A DNA stretch of 49,280 bases from Gemmatimonadaceae bacterium (GCA_013361935.1 JABFXC010000119.1:1-49280), one strand, 5' to 3'. Positions 24,751 through 34,595 are shown, counted from the stretch's first letter. Notes: a model not told the origin generated them from the sequence alone. Translations and numbers: made by a program.

Positions 24751-26680
24751 GCGCGGCGATCCCCCAGTCGCTCGACAACCCGCCCGACGGATCGGCCTGC
24801 TCGAGCACGTAGACGCGGCTGCCGTCGGGATTCGCGAAGACGAACCGTCCCTGCGCCGGCACGTCACTCGACGCGCCCGGGAACTTCGGCAGCGGCACGA
24901 CGCCCTTGAAGGCCAGATACTGCGTGTCGTAGACACGCAGCCCATACGACGCGTCGTTGCTGACGATGTAGGCGCGCCCGCGGACTCGCGAGTCGGCGGC
25001 CCCGAACACGAGCCCGGAGCCGGGGAGCGAGCCCGCGTAGCTCATGTCGTCGCCGCGCGTGTCGGAGGCGCGGAACACCTCGCTCGACGCCGCGTACATG
25101 CGCGTTCCGTCCTCGGAGAGCCAGACGTTGCCGTAGCTGTGCTCACCCCAGTAGGGCGAGCCCCACATCGCGGCCGCGGGGCCGTTGGCGACGCTGTACT
25201 TGTCGACGCTCGATGGGGAGAGTCCCATCGTCGGGACGTACATCGCCGTTCCGGCGCGATTGAGCCGCGCCAGCGCGCCCGCGTAGATCGTCCCCGACGA
25301 CGACTCGACGCCGGTCGCGAGCGCGACATTGTGGATGGACTGCCACTGGTCGCGCCGCGGGAAGACGTACATCCACCCGTTGCCGGGCAGCACCGCGTCG
25401 AGCGCGTCGACGGTGACCGCGTACGTCTTCACCACCTGCGCCGAGAGCAGGTCGACGTAGCTCATGAACCCGTTGTGGCAGACCGCGGCGTATCGCCCGT
25501 CGGGCTGCACGGCGACGCACGCCGGCGGGAGCGCGAGGTCGACGCTCTTCATCAGCCCCGACTCGACGTCGATGATGTTCAGCCGCGCCGGGTTCGCCGA
25601 GACGGTGACGATCGCGCCCGTCGCCGGGCTGTATTCCGCGTCGACGACGCGATGGCCGAGCACCGTGAGGCCTAACGGCAGCCCGCTTCCGCCGGTGAGC
25701 TCGATCCGCGTCTGCTGCGTCCCGTTCACCGCGTCCGAAGTGATGGCGAGGTTCCCGGTCGCGTCCGGCGACCCGGCGGCGGCGTGATCCACGGTCACCG
25801 CCAGCGCCACCGAATCGCCGACGGCGAGGGTGCCGTTCGACGGCGTCACCGCGCCCCATCCCGCCGGCGCCGACGCGGTCCAGTGCAGCGCGCCCTTCCC
25901 GATGTTGCGCAGCCAGACCGTCCGGGTCGTCACCGAGGCCGCGAACACCAGCCGCGCGGACGAGAGCACGGCCACCGGGGAGGGGGGAACGACCACGCTC
26001 ACCGGCAGCGCGACGTCTCCGGCCTTCTGGTTCGACTTGATCGTGAACGAGACGCTCGTCGTGCCCACGGGGAGCGGACGCTTGTCGGCGACGAGCGTCA
26101 GCTGCACCGCCTGTCCGGTAGCGAGCGATCCGCTCGCCGGGCTCACGCTCACGCCGTTCAGCGGGGACGCGATCGACCAGTTGAGCGCCCCCCGGCCGGT
26201 GTTGGAGAGCGTCACGCGCGCGGTATCGCTCGTCTCCGGGATCGTCAGGGTGCCGCTCGTCAGGTGCACGATCGGGTTCGCCTGGACGACCGCGTTCGCC
26301 CCGATCGACGCGGCCGCGCCGTTCGCGATGAAGTCGATGCGGCCGTTGAGGAACCCCGGCTCCATCGTCGCGAGCTGCGGCGCGCTGACGACGACGGCGA
26401 CGACGGAGCTCCGAACGGTGCCCGAGCTCGGGGTGACGGTCAGCCAGTCCGGCTTCGCCGCTACCCGCCAATCCACCGTCGCGCCCTGCGGCTTGGCCGT
26501 GAGGTATACCGTGTCCACCGTCCGCGCCTCGCTGAGCGAGACCGCCGTCGGAGCGACGAGCAGCGAGACGTCCACGGTCTGCGGCGGCGGGGCATTCGAG
26601 TCCTTCGTGCAGGCGAGGGCGAGGACGAGCACGGGGGTGAGCAGCCGCGCGGCCGAGAGACGGGCCTTGCGCGTGGTCAC
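24728..26680 (-). CDS. Large lipoprotein with BACON/Ig-like repeats and a propeller-like C-terminus
   Basis: 650 residues. The lipobox is LALAC (signal 1-24, then TKDSNAPPP). The N-terminal half contains at least three Ig-like repeats, each with a blade such as DWRVAAKPDWLTVTPSSGTV, LNWSIASPLNGVSVSPASGSLATGQ or LHWTASAPAGWGAVTPSNGTLAVGD, reminiscent of BACON domains, which often bind carbohydrate. The C-terminal half is a beta-propeller-like region (VAVQPDGRYAAVCHNG and later blades). GTG at 26680 is preferred over upstream starts as it gives the signal peptide. Outer-membrane-anchored location expected. Confidence 0.8.
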   Translation of the reverse strand: MTTRKARLSAARLLTPVLVLALACTKDSNAPPPQTVDVSLLVAPTAVSLSEARTVDTVYLTAKPQGATVDWRVAAKPDWLTVTPSSGTVRSSVVAVVVSAPQLATMEPGFLNGRIDFIANGAAASIGANAVVQANPIVHLTSGTLTIPETSDTARVTLSNTGRGALNWSIASPLNGVSVSPASGSLATGQAVQLTLVADKRPLPVGTTSVSFTIKSNQKAGDVALPVSVVVPPSPVAVLSSARLVFAASVTTRTVWLRNIGKGALHWTASAPAGWGAVTPSNGTLAVGDSVALAVTVDHAAAGSPDATGNLAITSDAVNGTQQTRIELTGGSGLPLGLTVLGHRVVDAEYSPATGAIVTVSANPARLNIIDVESGLMKSVDLALPPACVAVQPDGRYAAVCHNGFMSYVDLLSAQVVKTYAVTVDALDAVLPGNGWMYVFPRRDQWQSIHNVALATGVESSSGTIYAGALARLNRAGTAMYVPTMGLSPSSVDKYSVANGPAAAMWGSPYWGEHSYGNVWLSEDGTRMYAASSEVFRASDTRGDDMSYAGSLPGSGLVFGAADSRVRGRAYIVSNDASYGLRVYDTQYLAFKGVVPLPKFPGASSDVPAQGRFVFANPDGSRVYVLEQADPSGGLSSDWGIAALSAPELP

Positions 26681-26814
26681 CTTCGGAGAGAGGAGGGACA
26701 CGGCCGGGGGAGCTGAGTGTGCCTTGCGGGGAGGTTCCTTTCGGCCCGCAAACATACGGCGCCCCGCCGGGCCCGGCAATATCGCCGGGCGTTAGGCCCC
26801 GGCGCGTGGCATCT

Positions 26815-29466
26815 TCACGCGGGCTGCCTGGCGGACGGCCGCGAGTCGAGCACCTCGCGCACCCGGCGCGCCAGGGCGACGGGGCTGAAGGGCTTCTCGA
26901 TGAACGCCGTGCCCGGCTCGAGGAAGCTCTGGCGCAGCGCCGCGTCGCGCGTGTACCCGGACATGAAGAGCAGCAGCGTGCCCGGGTGCCGCTCGCGGAT
27001 CTGCCGTCCCAGCTCCGGCCCGTTCATCTCGGGCATCACCATGTCGCTGACGATCAGATCGATCGGCGACGTGCGCTCCTCGCAGATACGCAGCGCCTCG
27101 GCACCGTTCTCCGCCTCGAGCACGGTGTATCCCTGCTGCACGAGGATGCGGCGCCCGACCGTCCGCACCGACACGTCGTCCTCGACGAGGAGGATCGTCT
27201 CGCGCGCGGGCGCGAGGCTCGGCGCCGAGCGCGGCGCGGCGATGGGAGTCGCGGCGCTCTCCCGCGCATCGGCCGCCACACGCGGGAGATAGACGTTGAA
27301 GGTGGCTCCCGCGTCCGGCTCGCTCCGGCACCAGATGTAGCCGCCGCTCTGCTTGACGATGCCGTACGCGGTCGACAGACCGAGCCCGGTGCCCTTCCCG
27401 AGCTCCTTCGTCGTGAAGAAGGGCTCGAAGATCCGCGCGCGGATCCGGTCGTCGATGCCGCAACCCGTGTCGGTCACCGCGATCCTGACGTACGACCCTG
27501 GCGGGATCATCACGCGGTGCTCGGCGTCGCGCTCGGCCACGGTGAGGTCGACGTTGCTCGTCTCGATGGTGAGCGAGCCGCCGCGCGGCATCGCGTCGCG
27601 CGCGTTGACGACGAGGTTGACGAGCACCTGCTCGATCTGCCCAGGGTCGGCGCGCACCATCCCGATCCGCGGGTCGAGCGCGACGACGAGGGTGATGTCC
27701 TCGACGATCAGCCGGCGCAGCATCGCCTCGACGTCGCGGACCGTCCGGTTCAGGTCGAGGAGCCGCGGCTGGAGCATCTGCCGGCGGCTGAAGGCGAGGA
27801 GCTGCCGCGTGAGCGCGGCGGCGCGATCGGCGCCGGTGCGGATCTCTCCGATCGCCTCGCGACGATCGTCGCCGGGCGGCGTGTCGGCGAGCAGGAGCTC
27901 GCTGAAGCCGGTGATCGCGGTGAGGATGTTGTTGAAGTCGTGCGCGATGCCCCCGGCGAGCTGGCCGACGGCCTCCATCTTCTGCGCCTGCCGAAGCTGG
28001 TCCTCGAGCGCGCGGCGCTCGGTGAGGTCCATCAGGAGGCCGTCGCAGAGGATGCTGCCGTCAGGCTGCCGCTCCTGCCGCGCGCCCGCCTGGATCCACT
28101 TCACCTTGCCGCTCGGGAGGATCGCGCGTCCCTCCCAGTGCCAGGGCGCCAGCGTCGCCACCGCGTCGGCGCCGGAGGTGTAGAAGCTCTCGCGATCGTC
28201 AGGGTGGACGAGGCTGAAGACGGTCATGAAGTCGCGCAGCACGTCCGCCGGCTCGACGCCGAACAGCTCGCGGACCCCTTCGCTCACGACGGTGAATCCC
28301 TTGCTGCCGTCGGGGCGGTAGATGAACTGGTAGACCGCGCCCGGGACGTTGGTCGCGATGTGCCTGTAGCGCGCCTCGCTCTCCCGCAGCGCGCGGTTCG
28401 CCGCCACCAGCTCCGCGGCGTGCAGCCGCGCCTCGCGCGACGCGTCCTCCACGCGCTCCGCCATCGCGTTGAACGCGTCGGCCATCTGTCCCAGCTCGTC
28501 GCCTCGGGCGACGCGGGCCCGGCGCGAATGATCCCCGGCGGCGAGCGCCGCGGCCGCGGCGCCGATCTCGGCGAGCGGCCCGGTCACCTCGCGCGTGATG
28601 CGCAGCGCGGCGAGCACGCCGACGAAGACGAGCAGGATCCCGGCGAAGAGCATCCCGACGATGAAGCGCCGCGCCGGCACGAGCGCGCCGTCGGTGGGCA
28701 CGTCGACCACGACCTGCCAGGGCACGAACGCGAGCGTCGCCGACTGGCGGATCACCCCGGGGTCCGCCGTCGCCATGCGCGCCGAGTCGTTCGGGTTGAC
28801 CAGCGGGTGCACCAGATCCGTCCACGCCGAGCCATCGAGGTTGCCGACCCGCATCGTCGCACGCGGACCGATGAGGTGGCCGAGCACCTGGTTCGACGCG
28901 CTCGCCATCTGCCGGTTCAGCTGCACGAAGCCGATGGTGTCGCGGCCCGCGGCGTCGAGCACCGGGACGATGACGTCGTAGCGCGCGGCGCCGTCGATGA
29001 CTTCGATGGGACGGATGCCGCGGGCGAGCACGCGGGGCTGTCCCTCGGGTCCGGCGGCGGCGAGCCAGGTCGTCGCCGAGCCATGCGCCGAGTCGACGGA
29101 GATCAGGGCGCGGCCGTCGCGCGTCAGCAGGGTGAGCGAGACGACCTGCGCCGCGCGCGCGTGCTCCCTCGCGAACAGGTCGCGGAGCCCATCGATGGAA
29201 CCCGGCGTGAACGGGGCCGCGATCGCCGCGCGGACGACCGAATCGCCGGCGAGGCGATCCGCCTGCCGACGGACGGCGCTTGCCGAAGCATCCAGGGCGA
29301 CGGCGATGCGCTGCGCCGCGCTCGCCGCGCGCTCCCGCGCCGCCGCGAGCAGCACGGTGCGCAGCTCGAGGTATGCGACGAGGCAGGCTCCGCCCACCGC
29401 GACCGCGAGCACGGTCGCGAAGAGGAGGGGGAGCCGACGGCGGAGCGGTTGAAGCGCGGGGAGCAA
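26815..29466 (-). CDS. Hybrid sensor histidine kinase (cache-like sensor, HAMP, PAS, HisKA, HATPase, receiver)
   Basis: An 883-residue inner-membrane kinase starting at TTG 29466 with AGGA upstream. Transmembrane segments at about 12-34 and 268-290 flank a periplasmic sensor region; HAMP lies at about 290-342, PAS at about 360-485, and the phosphoacceptor His509 in GGIAHDFNNIL (HisKA 498-564). The ATPase domain (606-728) has DTGCGI and KGTGLGLSTAYGI. The receiver (757-873) has an acidic pocket at 763-764 and phosphoacceptor Asp808 in IVSDMVMPEMNG. A complete phosphorelay core, with no response regulator or output gene adjacent, so it is an orphan kinase. It is divergent from the next small gene. 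Confidence 0.95.
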   Translation of the reverse strand: MLPALQPLRRRLPLLFATVLAVAVGGACLVAYLELRTVLLAAARERAASAAQRIAVALDASASAVRRQADRLAGDSVVRAAIAAPFTPGSIDGLRDLFAREHARAAQVVSLTLLTRDGRALISVDSAHGSATTWLAAAGPEGQPRVLARGIRPIEVIDGAARYDVIVPVLDAAGRDTIGFVQLNRQMASASNQVLGHLIGPRATMRVGNLDGSAWTDLVHPLVNPNDSARMATADPGVIRQSATLAFVPWQVVVDVPTDGALVPARRFIVGMLFAGILLVFVGVLAALRITREVTGPLAEIGAAAAALAAGDHSRRARVARGDELGQMADAFNAMAERVEDASREARLHAAELVAANRALRESEARYRHIATNVPGAVYQFIYRPDGSKGFTVVSEGVRELFGVEPADVLRDFMTVFSLVHPDDRESFYTSGADAVATLAPWHWEGRAILPSGKVKWIQAGARQERQPDGSILCDGLLMDLTERRALEDQLRQAQKMEAVGQLAGGIAHDFNNILTAITGFSELLLADTPPGDDRREAIGEIRTGADRAAALTRQLLAFSRRQMLQPRLLDLNRTVRDVEAMLRRLIVEDITLVVALDPRIGMVRADPGQIEQVLVNLVVNARDAMPRGGSLTIETSNVDLTVAERDAEHRVMIPPGSYVRIAVTDTGCGIDDRIRARIFEPFFTTKELGKGTGLGLSTAYGIVKQSGGYIWCRSEPDAGATFNVYLPRVAADARESAATPIAAPRSAPSLAPARETILLVEDDVSVRTVGRRILVQQGYTVLEAENGAEALRICEERTSPIDLIVSDMVMPEMNGPELGRQIRERHPGTLLLFMSGYTRDAALRQSFLEPGTAFIEKPFSPVALARRVREVLDSRPSARQPA

Positions 29467-29681
29467 TTCCTGAAGCGGGCGAAAAGCACGGGCGCGGCCT
29501 TCACCGTCGCGGCGCCCTCCGAAGAGGGACGCATGCGCAGGTGCGGCGTCACTCGCCCTGACGGAATCTTCATCGTGCGCGGGAGCCTAACGCTTCGCGC
29601 GGCGCTCGCCCGCTCCCTGCCCCCTCCGGCTGACCTCGCTACTCGCGGCCGAGGACGCCCGACGATATCTTTGTTGCTCGC

Positions 29682-30038
29682 ATGTCCGCACCAGTTCGTC
29701 CCCCCGAGTGTCCCGACCCGCGTCGGTCGCCAGTCCCCGATGACCCTGAGCTCCAGGTCATCGAGGACCGGCTCGCCGCGTGGGTCGCCGAGCGCTCGTC
29801 CGCGGAGGGCTTCGATGACGAGGAGACCCGCGTCCTCGTGCGCGCCCTCGTCACACGGCTGCACGCCCTCGGCTGCCCGCCGGAGATGATGCTCCTGCAC
29901 CTCAAGCAGGTGCTGACCCCGCTCGGCGAGCGCACGCCGGTGCCGCGGCGCCGGGGCGAGGTGGAGCTCCTGCGCGACACGCTGGTGCGCGTGGCGATCG
30001 AGGAGTATTTCGGCTATCGCCGCCCGCGGCAGCGTTAG
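29682..30038 (+). CDS. Hypothetical protein
   Basis: 118 residues, Pro/Arg-rich at the N-terminus and then helical: LQVIEDRLAAWVAERSS, then VLVRALVTRLHALGCPPEMMLLHLKQVL, with a charged end. It looks like a small soluble helical protein. No known family. The stop TAG lies in a GCGTTAGGC word. It is followed after 28 bp by a very small gene. Confidence 0.7.
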   Translation: MSAPVRPPECPDPRRSPVPDDPELQVIEDRLAAWVAERSSAEGFDDEETRVLVRALVTRLHALGCPPEMMLLHLKQVLTPLGERTPVPRRRGEVELLRDTLVRVAIEEYFGYRRPRQR

Positions 30039-30066
30039 GCAGCGACCCCCGTTCCCGGAGGAAGCG

Positions 30067-30231
30067 ATGAGGCGCAAGGGTGAGCGCGAGATCCCCGACT
30101 TCTCGCCGAAGCACAAGGGACCGCACGGCGTCGAAGCGGAGCGGAAGATGACCAAGGCGACGCATCCCGTGCGCGGCCCGGCGGCGAAGCCGCAGGCGAC
30201 GTCCAGCAAGTCGGGACGCCGCGGGCAGTAA
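30067..30231 (+). CDS. Very small basic protein
   Basis: A 54-residue frame beginning MRRKGEREIPDFSPKHKGPH and rich in Lys/Arg, with an excellent Shine-Dalgarno GGAGG at 30057-30061, 5 bp before the ATG. Such a strong site suggests real translation. No membrane segment or motif. It may be nucleic-acid-binding because of its charge, but that is a guess. It lies between the 29682 gene and the convergent GH43 gene. Confidence 0.65.
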   Translation: MRRKGEREIPDFSPKHKGPHGVEAERKMTKATHPVRGPAAKPQATSSKSGRRGQ

Positions 30232-30252
30232 GGGCCACGGGGACGCGGGCGC

Positions 30253-31338
30253 CTAACGCCTGGCCCCTGGCACCCTCTGCGGTTTCCAGCTCGGCGACAC
30301 CCGCGGGCCCTCGCCCGTCCAGCGCAGCGGATCGATGCACATCTGGCGGACCGTCAGCGCCTCGTTCCAGGCGTGATAGACGACCCAGTCGTTGCCGTCG
30401 GGACCGGTGACGATGGAGTGATGGCCGGGGCCGCGCACGTGGCCGGGGACGCCATGGAGCACGCGCGCGGAGTGGCCCTGACCGGTGTACGGTCCTGTCA
30501 GGTGTGACGATACCGCATAGTCGACGCCGTAGTTGCGCGTCTGCCAGTTCGAGCCGCTGTAGAAGCAGTAGTACTTCCCGCGGTGCATGCGGACGAAGGG
30601 CGCCTCGATGGTGTGCCAGTCGAAGGTCGCGTCGTAGACGTTCATCCGGCGGTGCGCCTCGTAGAGCGTCCACGGATGGCGCGCGCGCAGCACGGTCCGG
30701 CACTCGCCGGCGAGCTTCGTCATCCCGTCGAGCCGGTCGACGGCGAGGCCGGTGCCGGGATGGAATCCGCCTTCGGTGTTCGGGTAGTTGCGCGCGTAGA
30801 ACAGGTACCACTTGCCATCGGTGTCGCGGAATGGATGCGCGTCGATGGTGAAGCGGTTGCCGGTGCAGTCGACGAGCGGCGTGCCGGTGTCGGCATACGG
30901 CCCTTCGGGACGCGTGCTCGTGGCGACGCGGATGGCGAACTTCTCCTCCTCGACGCCGCCCATCGCGTAGTAGAGATAGAAGGTCCCGTTGTCGAACGCG
31001 GCCTCGGGCGCCCAGTACTCGTAGCGCGGATCGGCGTCCGGCGGCGTCAGCGCCCCGCCGAGCTCCTCCCACGACACGAGGTCCTTCGACCGAAGGAGGG
31101 TGAAGATCCGACCGTCCGCCTTGCGATCCTTCCCCGTCGTGCCGAAGGCGTAATACACGCCCTCGTGCAGCATCACCCCGGGGTCGGGCATCGAGCCGGC
31201 GTACACGGGATTCGTGTACGTCTTCGCCGGCGCGATCGCGCCGAGGAACGGCCGCGGGTCGAACACGCCGAACGCGCCGAGCCCGACACCAGCGCCGAGG
31301 GTCCTGAGAAAGTCGCGGCGAGAAGGAGAGTCGGTCAT
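30253..31338 (-). CDS. Glycoside hydrolase family 43 (arabinofuranosidase/xylosidase-type)
   Basis: 361 residues with a twin-arginine signal (SRRDFLRTLGAGVGLGAFG), so it is exported folded. The five-bladed propeller core is present and the three catalytic acids are visible: Asp52 in SMPDPGV (general base), Asp167 in TIDAHPF (pKa modulator) and Glu245 in IEAPFV (general acid). GH43 members cleave arabinose- or xylose-containing glycosides. The start at 31338 gives the Tat signal; an in-frame ATG two codons upstream is also possible. It is divergent from the sugar cluster across a long repeat element, and probably supplies substrate to it. Confidence 0.92.
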   Translation of the reverse strand: MTDSPSRRDFLRTLGAGVGLGAFGVFDPRPFLGAIAPAKTYTNPVYAGSMPDPGVMLHEGVYYAFGTTGKDRKADGRIFTLLRSKDLVSWEELGGALTPPDADPRYEYWAPEAAFDNGTFYLYYAMGGVEEEKFAIRVATSTRPEGPYADTGTPLVDCTGNRFTIDAHPFRDTDGKWYLFYARNYPNTEGGFHPGTGLAVDRLDGMTKLAGECRTVLRARHPWTLYEAHRRMNVYDATFDWHTIEAPFVRMHRGKYYCFYSGSNWQTRNYGVDYAVSSHLTGPYTGQGHSARVLHGVPGHVRGPGHHSIVTGPDGNDWVVYHAWNEALTVRQMCIDPLRWTGEGPRVSPSWKPQRVPGARR

Positions 31339-31441
31339 CTGCATTCGGGGCGAGGGCTTCGTGGAACGGGTGCTGGAACTACGTCGCGGGTGGAAGGGTG
31401 CGCAAGTGGAGATGCGGGGCGGGCTGCTCTCTCGCCGGGGT

Positions 31442-32263
31442 GGCATCGGAACGCTCCGTGTGGCGGGAGAGCTCCTCGGCGCAACGAGCCGGCTCGGTGA
31501 CTGTCTGCTGTGAACTACTCACGCGGATCTTTACGGATCGGGCGGATCGATGCGGATACTGCTGGTGCTCGTGATTCTCCTGGGACGCGCTGGGTGCGAT
31601 GGTCTCGCCTGGCGCGCTCCAAAATCATTCTCGGCCTTGGCGTGATTTTACAGGGAGCCGGGGAGGCCGGGGGAGGAGTTCGCAGGGGCTGCGTGCTCCT
31701 CACGAGCGCCACCTCCCGTCGCTCCCCGGCTCCCTGTTATTCACCGCCGAGCAGCAGGTGAAAGAACCCGGGGTAATCGCGGGCATTCTCGGCGGGGAGA
31801 TCGCGCGGTTTTTCCGGGAAGAACTACGCAAGCACGGCGGAAGAAGGGCGGAAGATTCTACCGGTACGAGCCGGGATGTTTTGTGGGGCATGCAAGGTGA
31901 GATGGTCTCGCCCCGCATGCCCCACACAGCTTTCGGGCTGGTAGCACGTCGATCATGGCCCCGAGAGGACCCCTTCCGCAGTTCTTGACGAGGGCAGTTC
32001 TTCCGCCGTGCTTCCTGCCCGAACCGCGCGATGCCGGCACTGCCGACGAGCCCCGACGCGACCCGCGACAGAGTCCGCAGCCATGCACCGGGCCTCCCCC
32101 TCCCAGCTCCCTGTCATTCACAGCCGAGCAACAGTCAAAAGGATCCGCGTCGATCCGCCCGATCCGCCCCGATCCGCGTGAGTAGTTCACAGCAAGCAGT
32201 TCCCAGCCAGAATATCGGCCAGCCGCGAGGAGCCGAGAAACGCGCTCGGAGCGTTCCGATGCC
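31442..32263. repeat. Composite nested-hairpin element, copy 3 (compound, largest)
   Basis: An 822-bp element fills the roughly 1-kb gap between the GH43 and GMC genes. Outer arms: GGCATCGGAACGCTCC (31442-31457) against GGAGCGTTCCGATGCC (32248-32263). Next pair: perfect 19-bp GTGAACTACTCACGCGGAT (31510-31528) against ATCCGCGTGAGTAGTTCAC (32172-32190). Inside lie hairpins at about 31578-31624, 31650-31737 (ACAGGGAGCCGGGGAG / CTCCCCGGCTCCCTGT) and 31882-31926 (TGTGGGGCATGC / GCATGCCCCACA), plus a perfect 15-bp pair AGCACGGCGGAAGAA (31831) / TTCTTCCGCCGTGCT (31998). It is a multi-level palindrome with no coding potential. Confidence 0.85.
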
Positions 32264-32347
32264 ACTCCCGCGAGGCACCGCGAAGCCGACTAGCCGAACG
32301 CTCGCCCGCCGCTCATCTTCGACCGCGGAATCACTCAGGAGCATCGA

Positions 32348-34042
32348 TTGAGCGAGGACACCACCTTCGACGCGATCGTCGTCGGCTCGGGGATCTCGGG
32401 GGGCTGGGCGGCGAAGGAGCTCTGCGAGAAGGGGTTGAAGACCCTCGTCCTCGAGCGCGGCCGCAACGTCGAGCACATCAAGGACTACCCGACCGCGAAC
32501 CTGATGCCCTGGCAGCTCCCGCATCGGGGCGCGGTGCCGCTGAAGATGATCCGGGACAACCCGCTCATCAGCAAGGCGGCGGGCTACGGCGAGGACACGG
32601 CGCACTTCTTCATCAAGGACGCCGACCACCCGTACGTGCAGGAGAAGCCCTTCGACTGGATCCGCGGCTACCAGGTGGGCGGGAAGTCGCTGATCTGGGG
32701 GCGCGCCTGCCAGCGGTGGAGCAGGCACGAGTTCGTCGCGCCCGAAAGACAAGGCTATGGAATGAACTGGCCGATCACCTACGACGACGTCGCGCCATGG
32801 TACTCGCACGTCGAGCAGTTCATCGGCGTCTGCGGGAACGCGGACCATCTCGACGCGATGCCCGACGGTGAGTTCCTCCCGCCCTTCGATCTCGACTGCG
32901 CGCAGGCGCACATGCGCGACGCGCTGAAGGCGCGGTACACCGACCGCCACATCGTGCAGGGACGCTGGGCGCACCTCTCGCAGCCGAAGCCCATCCACCT
33001 GCAGCAGGGGCGCGGCACCTGCCAGGCGCGGAACCTCTGCATGCGCGGCTGCCCCTACGGCGGCTACTTCGCGTCGAACTCGTCGACCATCCCCTGGGCG
33101 ATGAAGACGGGGAACCTCACCATCCGCCCGGACTCCGTCGTGCACTCGGTCATCTACGACGAGAAGCAGGGGCGGGCGACGGGCGTGCGCGTCATCGACG
33201 CGAAGACCCACGAGGTGCACGAGTTCAGGAGCCGCATCGTGTTCATGAACGCGTCGGGGCTGAACACGCTGCTCGTCCTGCTCAACTCGACGTCGGCGCG
33301 CTTTCCGCACGGGCTCGGGAACGACAACGGCCTGCTCGGCCACTACGTCTGCCACCAGAGCTATCGCGCCGCGGGCGGAGGGACGCTCGACGGGCTGAAG
33401 GACCGGTACGTCTTCGGACGCAACCCGACCGAGGCGATCCTCGTGAACTTCCGGAACCTCGGGAAGCAGGACTCGGGCATCGACTTCGTCGGAGGGTACA
33501 CGACCTTCGTCGACGGGTATCGCACGCGCGGCGCCGAGATCGAGGACGACGTCGGCGCCGCGTACAAGGACGCGCAGACGCAGCCCGGGACCTGGGGGAT
33601 CTGGATGTACATGCAAGGGGAGACCATCCCCAAGCGCGAGAACCACGTGCGGCTGCACGAGACGAAGAAGGACCAGTGGGGGATCCCGCTGCTCGTCACC
33701 TCGGTGGGCTACGACGACAACGACGAGAAGATGATCGCCGACTGGCGGACGCAGGCGGAAGAGATGCTGCACGTCGCCGGATGCCGCGACGTCGAGACGC
33801 ACGACACCAAATGGGCGCCCGGGCTCGACATCCACGAGATGGGCGGCTGCCGGATGGGGCGCGACCCCAAGACCTCGATGCTCAACGCCTGGAACCAGCT
33901 CCACGCAGTGCCCAACGTCTTCGTGACCGACGGCGCGTGCATGACCTCGACCGGCAACCAGAGTCCGTCGATCCTCTACATGACCCTCACCGCGCGCGCC
34001 GCGAACCACGCGGTGGAGGAGCTGAAGCGGAGGAACCTCTGA
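32348..34042 (+). CDS. GMC-family oxidoreductase (FAD sugar/alcohol dehydrogenase)
   Basis: 564 residues from a TTG start with AGGAG just upstream. FAD-binding dinucleotide motif GSGISG at 13-18 (pattern GxGxxG) with the acidic end at LVLERG; the C-terminal HEMGGCRMG and SILYMTLTARAANHAVEEL segments are the GMC C-domain. It has no signal peptide of its own; in such pairs the partner (next gene, TGATG overlap) carries the Tat signal and takes the flavoprotein across. It is predicted to oxidise a sugar or glycoside in the periplasm. It belongs to the cluster with the next four genes. Confidence 0.93.
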   Translation: MSEDTTFDAIVVGSGISGGWAAKELCEKGLKTLVLERGRNVEHIKDYPTANLMPWQLPHRGAVPLKMIRDNPLISKAAGYGEDTAHFFIKDADHPYVQEKPFDWIRGYQVGGKSLIWGRACQRWSRHEFVAPERQGYGMNWPITYDDVAPWYSHVEQFIGVCGNADHLDAMPDGEFLPPFDLDCAQAHMRDALKARYTDRHIVQGRWAHLSQPKPIHLQQGRGTCQARNLCMRGCPYGGYFASNSSTIPWAMKTGNLTIRPDSVVHSVIYDEKQGRATGVRVIDAKTHEVHEFRSRIVFMNASGLNTLLVLLNSTSARFPHGLGNDNGLLGHYVCHQSYRAAGGGTLDGLKDRYVFGRNPTEAILVNFRNLGKQDSGIDFVGGYTTFVDGYRTRGAEIEDDVGAAYKDAQTQPGTWGIWMYMQGETIPKRENHVRLHETKKDQWGIPLLVTSVGYDDNDEKMIADWRTQAEEMLHVAGCRDVETHDTKWAPGLDIHEMGGCRMGRDPKTSMLNAWNQLHAVPNVFVTDGACMTSTGNQSPSILYMTLTARAANHAVEELKRRNL

Positions 34043-34590
34043 TGCGCGAGATGAACCGGCGCGAGGCGCTGAAGGCGACCACCGCCACGTTAGGCACTCT
34101 GCTCCTCGCGACCAGCGGCGTGCTCGCGGCCTGCGACCGCGCCCCGAAGCGCGCGACGAACGGCGTCCTCGACGCCGAGCATCAGGACCTCGCGGAAGAG
34201 ATGGCCGACACGCTGCTCCCGACGACGCCGGCGTCCCCGGGCGCGAAGGCCGCGGGCATCGGGCCGTTCATGAACGTCCTCCTCACCGACTGCTATCCGC
34301 CGGAGCAGCAGAATCTGCTGCGCGACGGGTTGCGGAAGTTCGGCTCGGGCGCGGGAAAGGACTTCGCGAAGAAGACGCGCGCCGAGCGCGAGGCGCTGCT
34401 GCGCGAGATGTCGGCGAAGGCGAAGGCCGCCGCGCCGGACCCGCACTGGTTCCCGATCTTTCGCGACGTCGCGCTGCGCTCGTACTTCACCTCGGAAGTC
34501 GGGATGACGAAGGCGCTGCGCTACACGCTCGTCCCGGGTCGCTGGAACGGATGCGTCCCGCTGCAGCCCGGGCAGCCGGCGTGGGGATGA
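34042..34590 (+). CDS. Gluconate 2-dehydrogenase subunit 3-family Tat lipoprotein
   Basis: 182 residues overlapping the GMC stop by one base (TGATG). The twin-arginine segment MNRREALKATTATLGTLLLA is followed by a lipobox (LAAC), so it is exported folded and lipidated. The mature part is helical (EHQDLAEEMADTLLPTT and so on), matching the gluconate 2-dehydrogenase subunit 3 family, the usual partner of GMC enzymes. It probably anchors the oxidase to the membrane and delivers it by hitchhiker export. A REP-like hairpin follows the stop. Confidence 0.88.
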   Translation: MREMNRREALKATTATLGTLLLATSGVLAACDRAPKRATNGVLDAEHQDLAEEMADTLLPTTPASPGAKAAGIGPFMNVLLTDCYPPEQQNLLRDGLRKFGSGAGKDFAKKTRAEREALLREMSAKAKAAAPDPHWFPIFRDVALRSYFTSEVGMTKALRYTLVPGRWNGCVPLQPGQPAWG

Positions 34591-34595
34591 GCTAC

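Noticed and set aside
26719..29889. A plus-strand open frame of more than 1,000 codons opposite the histidine kinase
   Set aside because: It mirrors the kinase in a shifted frame, is low-complexity (Arg, Asp, Val) and has no motif or ribosome site.
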